Shown here: in pieces, positions 1 through 10,925 of the stretch
Layout of the letters: each line of letters opens with the position of its first letter
How positions within the stretch are numbered: the stretch's first letter is position 1
NCBI GenBank assembly: GCA_949987705.1
Contig: OX465286.1
Coordinates: forward strand, 23,351,691 to 23,415,690
Source of the DNA: Thereva unica
Taxonomy: Eukaryota; Arthropoda; Insecta; Diptera; Therevidae
Direction of reading: 5' to 3'
DNA: 64,000 bases
The notes under the pieces: model-generated
Told to the model about the DNA's origin: nothing
The model's database searches: none
Seen by the model: only the letters and a program-made list of their open reading frames with translations
Program-made: the position numbers and the translations under genes

Positions 1-572
1 CAATAAACTAAAATAATTGTTTATGGTATTAGTTTCTGGGTAACTGTATGTTTTTGTTTTGGATGATGTTAAGTTATTAAAGAATTTTCTGTACATTTTT
101 ATCGTTTGTTTCTATGTTGCTAGCTCTGTTTGTTGCAGGTTCTTTAGGTGTCGATGCTTTCGTGAAGATGTGCTAAGGCAACACCAGTATGGCTTAGCGG
201 CTGGTGAGGTCTCTCTCCCCGGAATTTTCTTTCAGGTATACTCCCTGTTCCCCTGATTATTTCACGACCGCCTTGAGGGGGAACGCTCACATACAGATAC
301 ACGACGCTCTTCACATAAGCATTTTGCGTCCGCCATGAATGGAGGCGTTTTTATCTAGTGGTGATGCAGTAGTTAGATGGTACTTCCGGAGACTCACCAA
401 CCCACGACCCCCCGGCGAGCCAGCCCTACTATTGAGGCCCGGAGTACTGTCTGTCTGTCTGTATAATTTTCAGGTGGTTTTTTTTAAAGTTGTCTCCAAA
501 TTTTTTTGGTTTTTTTTTGGTGTGGATCTGGGGTTGGCCTCTTCGGGCAACCAACCCTGGGTACACATTACA
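1..572 (+). repeat. Osv-1 5' LTR (right-hand part only)
   Basis: Matches the right third of the 3' LTR at about 34413-34984, ending in TTACA two bases before the primer-binding site. The two copies differ by a few substitutions and indels, mostly in the T-rich stretch at 491-515, so insertion was not very recent but not ancient. It contains a short CTGT microsatellite near 447. Short ORFs here are by-products and recur in the other LTR. Confidence 0.9.
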
Positions 573-574
573 AA

Positions 575-592
575 TGGCGCCCAACGGGCTTT
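575..592 (+). promoter_or_regulatory. Osv-1 primer-binding site (tRNA-Lys type)
   Basis: TGGCGCCCAACG, two bases after the LTR, is complementary to the 3' end (CGTTGGGCGCCA) of arthropod tRNA-Lys(CTT). The match decays after 12-13 bases. Osv-2 has the same site at 46845 with a longer match. Confidence 0.85.
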
Positions 593-2296
593 ATGCCCTC
601 CATAGTCCTGTACGGACCAAATTTTGGTTTAATTTTTTTGTTTCGGTATATGCGGTATACCAGGAAGGCTTTCACGGCTTATATGTTTTTGTTCATCACC
701 ACGAAGAGTCGGTTCGTCAGGGGCTAAAGCAGTACCGCGATACTTTAGTCCCAACCTGTTTCTTCGACTACTTCCCGTCTAAATTATGAGTTATGTTTTT
801 TTGTTTTCACCTTTCGTCGGATTCCTAACGCGGTAGCTTCTTCTATTTTTAGTCATGTCTTCGAACCCTGCTTGCCTTCATGTCTTGCTAACAAGCGAGT
901 AGTCGTTTGGCTATGCGTGAAGGTGGAGTCAGGGTGATCTCCTGTCCTGTTTCTGGAATCGACGTCTCTGGTATCAGGCGTGATACCGCCTGCCACTGCG
1001 TCGGTTCGAGAGCAGGACCCTCATTTACTTTTTTCTGGTGGACTGTGAAGTGTTACACGGGCTTAACCGTCTCTGGTATCAGGCGTGATACCGCCTGCCA
1101 CTGCGCCCCGTGGACATCCTGACAGTCCATTCAGTTTACCAAATTTTCTTTTTTTCATTTCTGATAATCCATTTTTCTCCGTCTGTCCCTCCCTTCTGAT
1201 TGAATTGCCGAGAGGTAGCTCAGCTGTGGTTGGACAGCGGATTCAGTCCAAATTTTTATATTTTTGGTGAAGAAGTTTCCATAGTGGAAGTGAGTGTCCC
1301 GGGGACGTAGAGTGCTGGAAATAGGACGGGTTGGTTGGAGAGTAAGAGGTTGCTGCTGGTAACCTCTTCCTCATCGATAAGCTCTGGTCCTGAGTATGAA
1401 ATGAGGAGTTGTTTGAAGTGTATCCGGGGTCATCGATGGCACTGTTGGTGGTGGCTTTAGTTTTTATTGTAGTGATGGGTATCTGTTACTGTATGGTTCA
1501 ATGTATAGTAGATAGAGGTTGTCGACATTCAAGTTGCGAAATTAGTTTGAACCCACCACGGACTGCCACCGGTGCCTTGGCCACCAAGAGTTCCGGAGAG
1601 AGAGAGGGATCTGTTCGCTGTGCCATGCCTATTATTTTGTTTTGTCACTATTAAAAGAAGAGTTCTGTGTTTGCTTGTATCTTATAATTGTTATCATTGC
1701 AGACCTGGTTTCTTTTGATATCGTTCCTTTAAGCGAAAGGACGCAATAGTCTACAACAATAACCCTGGGTATAATATTGAGTTACCACCGTTTTAGTATA
1801 TGGAATGAGTTTTGATAAGGGTGTTAGTCGTTGAGTCGTTGATTACGTAACGCGAGGTTGTTTTTTTGTTACCGATAATCAATTAGTTTTAATTGTTCGC
1901 ATGTTGTTGCGCCCTGAACTATTATATTATTTTTAGCTAGGTGTTTTATTGCAACATTAATTGTAATTTAATTTTGTTAATTTTGATAAAGTCGGGTAAT
2001 ATTGGTAAAAACTCTAGTGCGAGAGTTTACTAGTGAGAGAGAGCGTGCCGCTGCTGCCATTTTAGCTCGAGGGTGTTTTGCACCGATAAAAGCCTAGTAG
2101 TGTTGTCTTAGTTGGGAGTAGCATTTGCGACCCAAGTTGTGAGGATTATATTTTAGTAAAGATAGTTACCTTTTTACGTTCGTGATTAGTAGTATAGTAT
2201 CATTTTGCAAAGGTTGTTGGTAAAATTCGCATTTCTCTGCAAGTTGGTATAAGAATTAGTAAAGGTTCTACCCAGTAGCAAGTGAGATCAGCTAAG
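593..2296 (+). other. Osv-1 untranslated leader between primer site and gag
   Basis: About 1.7 kb without a credible gene; the short ORFs have no recognisable motifs. It holds two copies of a hairpin repeat (975-992 and 1080-1097) shared with Osv-2. The AT-rich stretch before gag shows no other structure I can support. A long leader is usual for this lineage and is where packaging and dimerisation signals normally sit. Confidence 0.7.
966..1108 (+). repeat. Twin leader hairpins of Osv-1
   Basis: Two near-identical copies (about 30 bp each, 105 bp apart) of GGTATCAGGCGTGATACC followed by GCCTGCCACTGCG. Each can fold as CAGGCG / loop TGATAC / CGCCTG (975-992 and 1080-1097). Each can alternatively fold as GGTATCA / GGCG / TGATACC. 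The two folds are mutually exclusive. The CAGGCG fold is the one conserved in Osv-2. Confidence 0.75.
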
Positions 2297-3403
2297 ATGC
2301 CCACGTTACGGGACGGAAAGAATACCGCACCGGATAGATCCGGAAGCGACCAGGAGAGAGTGGCTCCAGCCTCCACTGAAGACGGAATCAGGAATCAGGA
2401 CGAGCCCGTCCCATCAGTGATGGATCAGCTAAATCAACTACGTTTGGAAGTCGAGAGGCTTAGGGCTCAGCAAACCAGAGAGAGCCCCAGGGCGACGTGT
2501 ACAAATTTGGACCATTCTCAGGTCGAACCCGAGTCCCCAGTTGCGTGCAGGGAGATGTCCACTTTCACTACCAAGAGGAGGTCTCCTGTTCCAACCTGGA
2601 ACATAAGGTTTTCCGGGGACAACAGTGAGTTGTCGGCGGAGGAATTTTTGTTCCGGGTGGAACAGAGGGCGCGAGATGAGTGGGTCAGCCAGTCGGAGGT
2701 GTGTCGCAATGTGTCATCATTATTAAAAGGCGGGGCCGAAGACTGGTATTGGTCCCAGTTTCGCCGTCAAGTGCCGTACCCCGAGTGGAATGATGTGAAA
2801 AAACATTTAATTCAACAATTTAGAAGCCGGGAATCGGATTTTCATTTGATCAAGTTAATGCTTGAACTGAAACAACAACACCACTCCTACGACGAATATG
2901 TCGCAAAGATGGTAGCGCTATATAACCGGATGTCAAATCCTATGCCGGAGTCGGACTTGGTCGAAATAGTGGTTCAAAATTTGAATGTTTCCTTGGGCTC
3001 TGTCATTATCGGACAGCCCTTCTCGCATATGCACCAGTTACGCGAAGTATGCTTGCGAGCGGAGAGGTGGCAGACACAAAAGAGACAAGAACGTAGACTG
3101 ATTCCGAAACTGCACGAGGTTGAATTTAGTGATACGTATTGTAGCGCCCCTAGGCCTATGCAAGAGCTGCAACCAGCCACAGTGGATGAAGTCCAATGTT
3201 CAAATCCGAGACCCAGCCGGGGGCCGTAACTGTGCTGGAATTGCCAGCAACAGGGTCATCGTTTCATAGACTGCCCTTCGGCGTCGCGCGGCCTGTTTTG
3301 CTTCCGGTGTGGTAGACCAGGAGTAGTGACCCCTAGATGTCCTATGTGTCAGGGAAACCGTCCCCAGGGTGCGAGGCCAAACGGGAGCCCGCGCCTGTCC
3401 TAG
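2297..3403 (+). pseudogene. gag: Osv-1 gag (nucleocapsid/capsid polyprotein), nonsense-interrupted
   Basis: Structural Gag that assembles the particle and binds genomic RNA. The ATG at 2297 follows an open frame and gives a polar N-terminus, a heptad-like stretch near residues 45-60 (LNQLRLEVERLRAQ), then a retrotransposon capsid domain (WNIRFSGDN, FLFRVEQRAR, GAEDWYWSQF, LIQQFRSRESD, LELKQQHHSYDEY). A TAA at 3227 stops the frame. The same frame continues downstream through a zinc knuckle (CWNCQQQGHRFIDC) and a second Cys cluster (CFRCGRPGVVTPRCPMC) to a TAG at 3401. Osv-2 Gag is colinear and reads through this point, so the TAA is a nonsense mutation. Pol lies in the -1 frame relative to gag. 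Confidence 0.85.
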
Positions 3404-3859
3404 GCTCGCCCGTAACCCCCCCTGACATACCCCCTTCTGATACGTCTTCAATTATAGCCGACTTCACGTCTACTCTTCCATCTTTTCCCTCCGAGGAGGT
3501 AAAAATTTCCTTTCTTTCCCGTTGGAAGAGATATGTCTCCGCTCGTGACCGCATCTTTTCGGAGCCTCCTCAGGTGGACTCTATTCATACCATTCCCAAC
3601 ATTAGGTTACGAGCAAAGGAGAAGCGACACCTTTCGCAGAAAGTTGTTTCTGCAATCATCTCTGACTTGTCAGATAACCGTCCTTTTGTAAAGATCCTAT
3701 TATGTAACGAAGAGGTGAAAGGTTTATTGGACAGTGGTGCCAACGTTAGCTGTCTGGGAAGGGATGCCGAATCGTTTCTAGTAAGTCATCCCGAAGTCAC
3801 AGTCTACTCTTTGCAAACTTGCGTGCAAACTGCTGACGGGGCTTCACAGAGAATCATCG
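3337..3859 (+). pseudogene. pol: Osv-1 pol, segment 1: linker and aspartic protease N-terminal part
   Basis: This -1 frame overlaps the gag end. It encodes a basic linker (IRLRAKEKRHLSQK) and the protease active-site segment (GLLDSGANVSCLGRDAESFL), with the catalytic D-S-G. The frame is cut by Bel-1 at 3860; the last bases CATCG are the target duplication. The Osv-2 counterpart reads straight through (LLDSGSSCSCLG). The residues after FNEGLV come from the Bel-1 LTR, not from pol. Confidence 0.85.
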
Positions 3860-4529
3860 TGTTTAATGAGGGTCTAGTGTAGCGGATGAAAGAATGGATT
3901 GGCAATTTATATAATATCGTTCGAAATGTAACAGTTCCAAACGTGACCACTACGCGTACCAAGGACCACTATCCAGAGCAAACTCAGAGAAGAAGACGGA
4001 ATGAGTGGATAATTAAAACTCTGTGTTGGTTAGTAAACTTAGTTTATTAATTATTGGTTATCTAGGTTTATCTATTTATTTATTTAATGACATATTAAAG
4101 GAATACAAACAATACAAACAAAATTGCTAGTCTGGCTCTGAAAGAACAATACAACAAAAAGAAACTAGTCTCTTTGGCACGATTTCGGTGACCCGACATG
4201 TATGTGCCGCAGATGCTAGTGGTTAAAAAGTGTCTGGTGTAGGCACGATGTCATAAAATGACATGTATGTGCCGAAGTTATAGAACATACCTTCCAACTT
4301 ATTTAATCGGGAACAATATAATTATAACAAAACGAAACTTCTTGAACTTGACTTGAACTTGACGGTTTAGATGATTGTGATTGACTAAAATTTTGAAGCT
4401 CCGGCTCGCCTTTTATATCCGAAATTTCCTTTCGTCGCCTACTCAAGTTCTATTGACATATTACTTTGTCGTTGCAGTTGTCGCCGCCTACTTGTCCCTT
4501 TAAGACATATTATAGCAAGTGTCTGAACA
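3860..4529 (-). repeat. Bel-1 3' LTR (left copy)
   Basis: Starts TGTTTAATG and ends TCTGAACA. It is followed inward by the C-rich ACTCCCCC, which on the minus strand is the purine-rich tract expected beside a 3' LTR. Confidence 0.9.
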
Positions 4530-4565
4530 TACTCCCCCGCGTTGATCTAATCTTGATCAATTAGA

Positions 4566-7037
4566 TCAACATTTTTTTACTTTCGATACTCCTTGTTTCC
4601 GGTAGTGGTGGAACTGTAGGTCACCATTCACCTTAACCTTCACCTTCACTTGGTATCGTCCCGGAAGGTTGATAGTTTGTTCTCTTCCCTTCCGCTTCTG
4701 GATTTTTCCAATGTCCAGTTTTTCTATCACTTGTCTTGGAAGGAAAATGTCACTCCCTTCCCGAGTCGTAAACCGCTGGAAATCGTTGGTAAGCCTCGTC
4801 CTCAGTTCCTTCAGAGTGGTTGTAGTTCTTAGCTTCTGCAAGGATGAGATGGTCCTTCCATTAATCTGAGCCGGTTCCTCTAATGTCGACTTCGTGTATT
4901 TTGTTTGTTCTGGCAACGCCTTCGGATATTCTCTCTTGTTTTCTGAACTGCCTGATGGCTGATCGGGAGGCCTCGTCGAACCATCCACTGATGGAGGAGA
5001 TAGGATGTATTCCTGTAAACAGGCTTCATAGTCTTTCCTTAGTTGAGGGTTGCTATTGAGCCGTCTTTCCAAACAATACAGCCGCTTGAGGGCCATCGCA
5101 CGTGAGTTGCCTAAGTTGGGCTTCTCGTTTCGTATGAATGGGAGATTGACTTGGTATTGCCCATTCTCTAGCCGTCGATGGGTTTTTGTATAATAGTCCG
5201 AACATTCTTGCTCTTCTTGAATCAGAATTGGTGGTGAATTGACCTCCTCTTCTTCCCAGAATTGTTTAAGTTGATTGCTGAGATCCTCGTTCGTGACTTG
5301 AATCGTAAAATTGTTGGCTGTAGTATTAGACATCTCGTGTGTGGGTCCGATTATTACCCATCCAAAACTTGTGTTTACTGCCACGGGCTCTGCTTCTGCA
5401 CCTCGTAGAACACCATCTTCAACTATCCTAGCATATGCATCAGCACCCAGCAAAGCATCGATGTCGCCAGGTTTCCACCATCCTGGGTTTGCCAGTTCAA
5501 GACCATGCAAATGGTTATACCGGTGACTTGAAATTGCTATCTTAGGTAAGCTTTCGGTTATACTGTTGACCACTAGAAATGTTTGGGACATCTGAAATTT
5601 GCTAGCGCTCATTGATTCTAGAATAATCCTATTTTGTTTCGTTGACTTCCCTGTTGGCCTTGTGTTCAGACCATATATGTTGACTCCTGCCGGGCTACAG
5701 GACACTCCTAGTTTCTTGCATGTATTCTGGGTAATAAAGGATGACTCCGAGCCATTATCCACTAGGCATCTGATAGTATGTTGCCGTCCGTTGCTCCCCC
5801 TTGTGAGTACCAAGGCTGTTGATAGCAACGTGTGCGATCCCTCCCTTGCGAGGAAGGCTTGCACGTTGTTTGAACCACCAGCGCTGTGGGCCTGGTGAGT
5901 GGTTCGTTGATGTGACGATATAGGTGCATCGTTTGGTAATTGATTAGTTTGATCATGTTGGGATTGTAACATAGTTGTGTGTAATTCCCTTGGTTGTTGT
6001 GGATTTGGATCTGAGTAGAACTTCTTACTCTGTGTCTCTTCATGCAAGGTCGTATGATGTTTTTCCTTGCACTTCAAACATCTAAATTTACTTTTGCATT
6101 GGTTCGTCACGTGGTTTTTCGACAGGCAATTGAAGCAGTGCCCCGCTGTCCTCACTACCCTTCGTCTTGCAGTTGGGTCCATATTAACATATTTAGGGCA
6201 TCTCTGAAGCCAGTGACATTCCTGGCAAGCTGGACACTGATTCCTTTTGACTGTATGGTGAACCCTTGTAGTGGGTTTTGTCCGATTTAGTTGTGGCTGT
6301 TGATTTGTGGACACAATGTCACAGATAGACTCAAGTACCTTATGTCTTTTGCACAGGAATGCATGGAACGCCTTGTAAGTAGGCAGAGTTTGGGATGCGC
6401 CTTGTTCTTCTTCCCACAATTTCATCGTAACAAACGGGAGTTTTGAGATCAGGATGTGTATAAGTAAAAGATCCCATGATTCTATATCAATTTTCAAATT
6501 GATGATTTGTTGTAGACAATCATCCGTTGTTGCTATGAATGTTTTTAAATTAGTGGAATTTTCGGTTGGAACTTTTGGTTGATTGAGAGTCTTCAAATAA
6601 TGATTTACCAAAATTCTCTTATTTTCATATCGTTCCTTAACCTTGTTCCAAGAAACGTCATAGTTATTATCCGTAACTGGTATGTGTCGTAGAAGTTGTT
6701 CAGCATCACCAATCAAACATGATTTCAGGTGATACAGCTTCTGCACTGCGCTCAATTGCACGTTGTTGTGAATCAGGGACACGAATAAATCATGGAAGGA
6801 AAACCACGAATCATAATTCCCATCAAACTTTGGTAGCTCTATCTTTGGTAAAAATGTCTCCGTTCGGACCATTGGAATTGTTGCAGGTTGAGTTGGCAGA
6901 GGTTCTGCTGCAGACAATTTCCTGTGTCCTTCCAGCAGTTCACTCCGATACTCAGAATATTTCAACTCTATTTGCACGTATGTATCTTCAGGTGCTGCTG
7001 CGGACTCTGACTCGTCACATAGATACGCATCCGTTAA
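4566..7037 (-). pseudogene. gag-pol: Bel-1 gag-protease ORF
   Basis: A minus-strand frame of more than 820 codons. In order it has a Bel/Pao Gag core (LPKFDGNYDSWFSFHDLF, LKSCLIGDAEQLL, WNKVKERYENKRIL; roughly residues 70-170), Cys/His fingers (CPACQECHWLQRC, CFNCLSKNHVTNQC, CLKCKEKHHTTLH; 275-345), and a retropepsin-like domain with CLVDNGSESSFI (about 435) and FGWVIIGP. D-N-G replaces the usual D-S/T-G. After LQEYILSPP (about 700) the sequence stops resembling Bel pol start and jumps to a short polar tail, as expected from a large internal deletion. The first ~11 codons belong to Ttaa-1, and a methionine codon in that terminus is in frame with the rest. Confidence 0.85.
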
Positions 7038-7779
7038 GGGTACCCTACCCATTCTCGGTTTCAAAAAATCGATTTTTTTTTTATTGTCTTATTCGAATCT
7101 ATAACTCTTCAAAAATATTTCCTGAAAGTTTCAAGTCGAAATTCGGAATACTCTTGGAGTTCCAGCAGATTGATGGTGGGCGCGTCAAATCGCAAATGCT
7201 TAGTTTCGCCGTGGCGCGGAAAATTACTTCAAAAACTTTAAACGCATTTTTCTCGAAACTATGTTTTTACGATTGGCGGGCATTGTAAGTCAAAAACTAT
7301 GAAAGCGATCGTTCTGAAATTTGGATATGTTTTTCTAAACACCAAAAGCTATAACTTAGACTATTTGTAAAAAGATTGATGATGATCTTCTATTATTACT
7401 GCCTAATAGTTTACAAAAAAAAACTCGGATTTTGAAAAAAAAAATTCATAAGTCCACCATTTTGTAAATTTTTGCCCTAAACAAATAATAATAGTCTATT
7501 CCCTAGCCAAACATGAACTCTTTAAAATTCCGTTCGATTTTTTGGTTTCAGACGTTCCAGTCAATTACAATCATGCCCGCCATCCAAAAAGAGGACTTTT
7601 AGTTGACCGCAAAAAGAGGCTATAAAATGTTCATACACAACTATGTTACATTTTTTTCTTGTTCTTAAGGATTTCAATTACATGTATAAATATATCCGTA
7701 CCTCATAAGTCGATTTTTCATCATTTACCGGCCCAATGAAAATCGCAAAAATCAGAAATCGAGAATGGGTAAGGTACCC
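7038..7779. mobile_element. Ttaa-1: short TTAA-flanked MITE inside Bel-1 gag
   Basis: Terminal inverted repeats of about 20 bp (GGGTACCCTACCCATTCTCG at left; right end reads CGAGAATGGGTAAGGTACCC) bounded by TTAA on both sides (7034-7037 and 7780-7783). Removing it with one TTAA restores the Bel-1 Gag reading frame (…DQLL then TDAYLCDES). No coding capacity. TTAA target sites are the hallmark of piggyBac-type transposition; the family assignment is inference. Confidence 0.8.
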
Positions 7780-7783
7780 TTAA

Positions 7784-7957
7784 TAACTGATCTGTCTCCT
7801 TGTACTCCAACCATAACTGATTCATTTGTTCCAGTTTTACTTCATAGAATGCCTTGGTTCTTTTTACCGTCGCAGTTTTCTTCGAATTTTCAATAAATTT
7901 CTCAATACGAGATCTCTGAGCCTGCTCTCGCAGCATTGCCTTCCTTAGTGAACTCAT
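7784..7957 (-). pseudogene. gag: Bel-1 gag N-terminal segment, severed by Ttaa-1
   Basis: Begins MSSLRKAMLREQAQ at an ATG at 7957 and reads a helical charged stretch (RSRIEKFIENSKKTATVKR) up to the Ttaa-1 boundary. The Gag frame resumes on the other side. After the insertion the frame runs into Ttaa-1 and stops. The distance from the LTR fits a Bel gag start. Confidence 0.8.
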
Positions 7958-8015
7958 CTTAGAACTTGATTTCGTCGATAAAATAGATTGCCAATCCTTG
8001 ATGGAACCACCAAAA

Positions 8016-8685
8016 TGTTTAATGAGGGTCTAGTGTAGCGGATGAAAGAATGGATTGGCAATTTATATAATATCGTTCGAAATGTAACAGTTCCAAACGT
8101 GACCACTACGCGTACCAAGGACCACTATCCAGAGCAAACTCAGAGAAGAAGACGGATTGAGTGGATAATTAAAACTCTGTGTTGGTTAGTAAACTTAGTT
8201 TATTAATTATTGGTTATCTAGGTTTATCTATTTATTTATTTAATGACATATTAAAGGAATACAAACAATACAAACAAAATTGCTAGTCTGGCTCTGAAAG
8301 AACAATACAACAAAAAGAAACTAGTCTCTTTGGCACGATTTCGGTGACCCGACATGTATGTGCCGCAGATGCTAGTGGTTAAAAAGTGTCTGGTGTAGGC
8401 ACGATGTCATAAAATGACATGTATGTGCCGAAGTTATAGAACATACCTTCCAACTTATTTAATCGGGAACAATATAATTATAACAAAACGAAACTTCTTG
8501 AACTTGACTTGAACTTGGCGGTTTAGATGATTGTGATTGACTAAAATTTTGAAGCTCCGGCTCGCCTTTTATATCCGAAATTTCCTTTCGTCGCCTACTC
8601 AAGTTCTATTGACATATTACTTTGTCGTTGCAGTTGTCGCCGCCTACTTGTCCCTTTAAGACATATTATAGCAAGTGTCTGAACA
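8016..8685 (-). repeat. Bel-1 5' LTR (right copy)
   Basis: Same 670 bp as 3860-4529. Immediately inside it, the minus strand reads TTTTGGTGGTTCCATC, a primer-site-like TGG start whose tRNA I cannot name. The right end is followed by the CATCG duplication and resumption of Osv-1 pol. Confidence 0.9.
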
Positions 8686-8690
8686 CATCG

Positions 8691-9020
8691 GTTATTTCAA
8701 GGCGCCAGTCTCCTTCGGAGGACAGACCCACGAAATTACCATCTATGTGGTGCCCAGTCTCAGTCAGAGACTGTATCTCGGAATGGATTTTTGGAACCTT
8801 TTCGGTATCGCTCCTCAGTTAGTCTGCGAGATAAAAGCTCCATTCGCACCTGCTAGAATGCACGACTTAACGTCCTTGCAATGCGATCGGTTGGAGCGCG
8901 TTAAGGCCAGGTTTCCTTCTTTTGAGGTTTTAGGCCTGGGAAAGACCCACCTGGAAGAACACATCATCGATACTGGTGACTCCGTTCCCATTAAGCAGAG
9001 ACATTATCCTGTCTCGCCCG
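8691..9020 (+). pseudogene. pol: Osv-1 pol, segment 2: protease C-terminal part and start of RT
   Basis: Resumes exactly after the CATCG duplication with the second half of the protease (APVSFGGQTHEI, LSQRLYLGMDFW) and the linker into RT (GLGKTHLEEHIIDTGDSVPIKQRHYPVSP). The same order is seen without interruption in Osv-2 at 50050-50400. It is cut at 9021 by Gyp-1; CCCG at 9017-9020 is the target duplication. Confidence 0.88.
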
Positions 9021-9785
9021 TGTTATGATTGGCCAACATAGTTGACCATCACAACTTTGTATTTTCCTTTTGAAAATACATTTTGCTACTTTGTAGCACA
9101 ACCAACAAATTTAGTTTGCTAAAATGCAAACTAATCATTTTAACGGCTTCATAAGATAAATATTCGTTCGCACGAATATTCTTCTCTATGATACCCGAGC
9201 CTCATAAAAATATAGCCAAACATTCTTGTATAAACAAAACTAATCGCGCCTAGGTAATGATACCAAAGCGCTACACATATTGTTTCAAACGTTTTCTTTG
9301 CAACAATGTATGACACCCGATCCCCAAGATGATAATTAAGCATTTTTACACGTAAAGCTTTTGCGCCCTTGGCCCAAGCGTTATCTTGACCACGCCGACG
9401 CCAAGAGCAAAATTGCTGACTAAGCAATCTGCGCGAAATCCAGAGCTAAGATCTGGAGACTTTCTGCAATCGAAAATCAGTCCGGGTCAGATCTCCTCCA
9501 GGAACAGAGGTTCCTAAAAATAAAAAACTCGCTTTAAAAGAAAAGGGAAGAAAGTATATAATATGTTAAAAGTAATTTGTTGAAAGTTAAAAGTAATTTG
9601 TTGGAAGTGTTATGGGAAAATAAAGTTTAGAAGTTTCATTGAAGTTTAAAAGTTTCATTGTTTAAATAAATATACCGTGCGACGAGACGCCGGGAGTGAG
9701 AAATTCTTTTACAGGTACTCTGACCCGCAGACTCCTTGGCCCCTCTTCTCCTTTCTGGAAAGCACGGGCGGCCAAGAATATAACA
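9021..9785 (+). repeat. Gyp-1 5' LTR
   Basis: 765 bp, starting TGTTATGATTGG and ending AAGAATATAACA. Followed by one base and the primer site. A minus-strand ORF of 92 codons inside it recurs unchanged in the other LTR and has no motif; I treat it as chance. Confidence 0.92.
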
Positions 9786-9786
9786 C

Positions 9787-9804
9787 TGGTGGCAGCGGTG
9801 GGAT
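9787..9804 (+). promoter_or_regulatory. Gyp-1 primer-binding site (tRNA-Leu)
   Basis: TGGTGGCAGCGGTGGGAT is an 18-base complement of the 3' end of eukaryotic tRNA-Leu(AAG) including CCA. It starts one base after the LTR. mdg3/micropia-type elements are known to use tRNA-Leu. Confidence 0.85.
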
Positions 9805-10925
9805 GGATAGATCCTGGTAAGGACCAATCCACCTAAAATCAACTCTACTTTTTGTCTACTTGACTACTATTAAACTCCAAGGAAGTTGCGAAATTCGTGC
9901 AATTCCTTTTATCATCATCATCAACTCTACTTTTTGTCTACTAGACCATCCGCAGAGGTACCTGCAAGGGCAGAAGATCCTGCGACAACTATTATATTAA
10001 ACTCCAGGGAAGTTGCGAAGTTCGTGCAATTCCTTTTATCATCATCATCAACTCTACTTTTTGTCTACTAGACCATCCGCAGAGGTACCTGCAAGGGCAG
10101 AAGATCCTGCGACAACCATTATTTTTACCTTATCCACAAGGAGCCAAAGACGACGTGGGATGAAGCAAGGAAATATTTTCAAGGTTTTTACTTTCTTTTC
10201 TTTATGAAAAAATTTTTTTTTTCTTTCATGAAGTAATTTTTAATAAATAAAACACATAAATGCATGAGTATATATATACATATGAAAAAAATTTTAAATT
10301 AAACTTGTATACAAGAAAAGCGATTACGTGAAGTAATGTGATGGTTCTTTCTCATTAAATAAATTGAAATTTTTTTTGTTCTCTCGATAAATATTTAAAA
10401 TAGTTTTTACACAATTCCTTATTGTTTTTTTTTTGGAAGTGCGAATTAATTAAGAAAAAGTGCGACAAGGTGAAAATAGATTGAAAATAGATGAAATTTT
10501 GTTTTGTAATTTTCCACTGAACGGAATTAACAATAGTGCTGTAACTGTGCGCTTTGTCCGCTTGTAAAGTTTTCGTTAAAGTTTAACAAATACCCTTTTT
10601 CTTTTCACGGAAACTGAATTTATTTTTGTGTTTTCTTGTACACGCGAGGAATTCAACTCTTAAGTACCTGAATTTAACCCCAAAAGGTTTTGTTCTCTTC
10701 CACTTCTTTCACTAAAACGCAAGAGTGAAAAGTAGTTAATCTTTGTTTGTTGGAAAGGTAGATAATAAAATTAACATACCTTCATGAATTCGCTATAAAT
10801 ATATTCTCTATGTAAGGCGTTAACGGAAATACTTATTTTTACCAACAAAATAAAACTTTTTTGTGGTGTTTTCTTTAATTCTGAATTTTTATTTAATTGA
10901 CTTTTGGAAAGGAAATTCCCCATAA
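9805..10925 (+). other. Gyp-1 leader with a 127-bp tandem duplication
   Basis: The first part (9871-9997 and 9998-10124) is a head-to-tail duplication with period 127, containing ATCATCATCATCAACTC and AGAGGTACCTGCAAGGGC. A partial third copy lies just upstream. The remainder is AT-rich and shows no gene. Confidence 0.75.

Larger units (their letters stand above)
3860..8685 (-). mobile_element. Bel-1: Bel/Pao LTR retrotransposon, minus strand, internally deleted
   Basis: Flanked by identical 670-bp LTRs (3860-4529 and 8016-8685, ends TG...CA) and by the 5-bp target duplication CATCG (3855-3859 / 8686-8690). I saw only two or so LTR differences (near 4001/8157 and 4363/8518), so insertion is recent. 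The body encodes only Gag and protease on the minus strand; RT, RNase H and integrase are absent. It must have moved using proteins from a complete relative. Ttaa-1 later inserted into its gag. Confidence 0.9.

Noticed and set aside
339..789. Overlapping ORFs near the window start, one recurring at 34752
   Set aside because: They lie in or across the LTR end and primer site of Osv-1; composition and frame overlap suggest chance.
9149..9427. Minus-strand 92-codon ORF, duplicated at 24949-25227
   Set aside because: It lies wholly within the Gyp-1 LTRs, which are identical by recent insertion; no motif and no conservation evidence.
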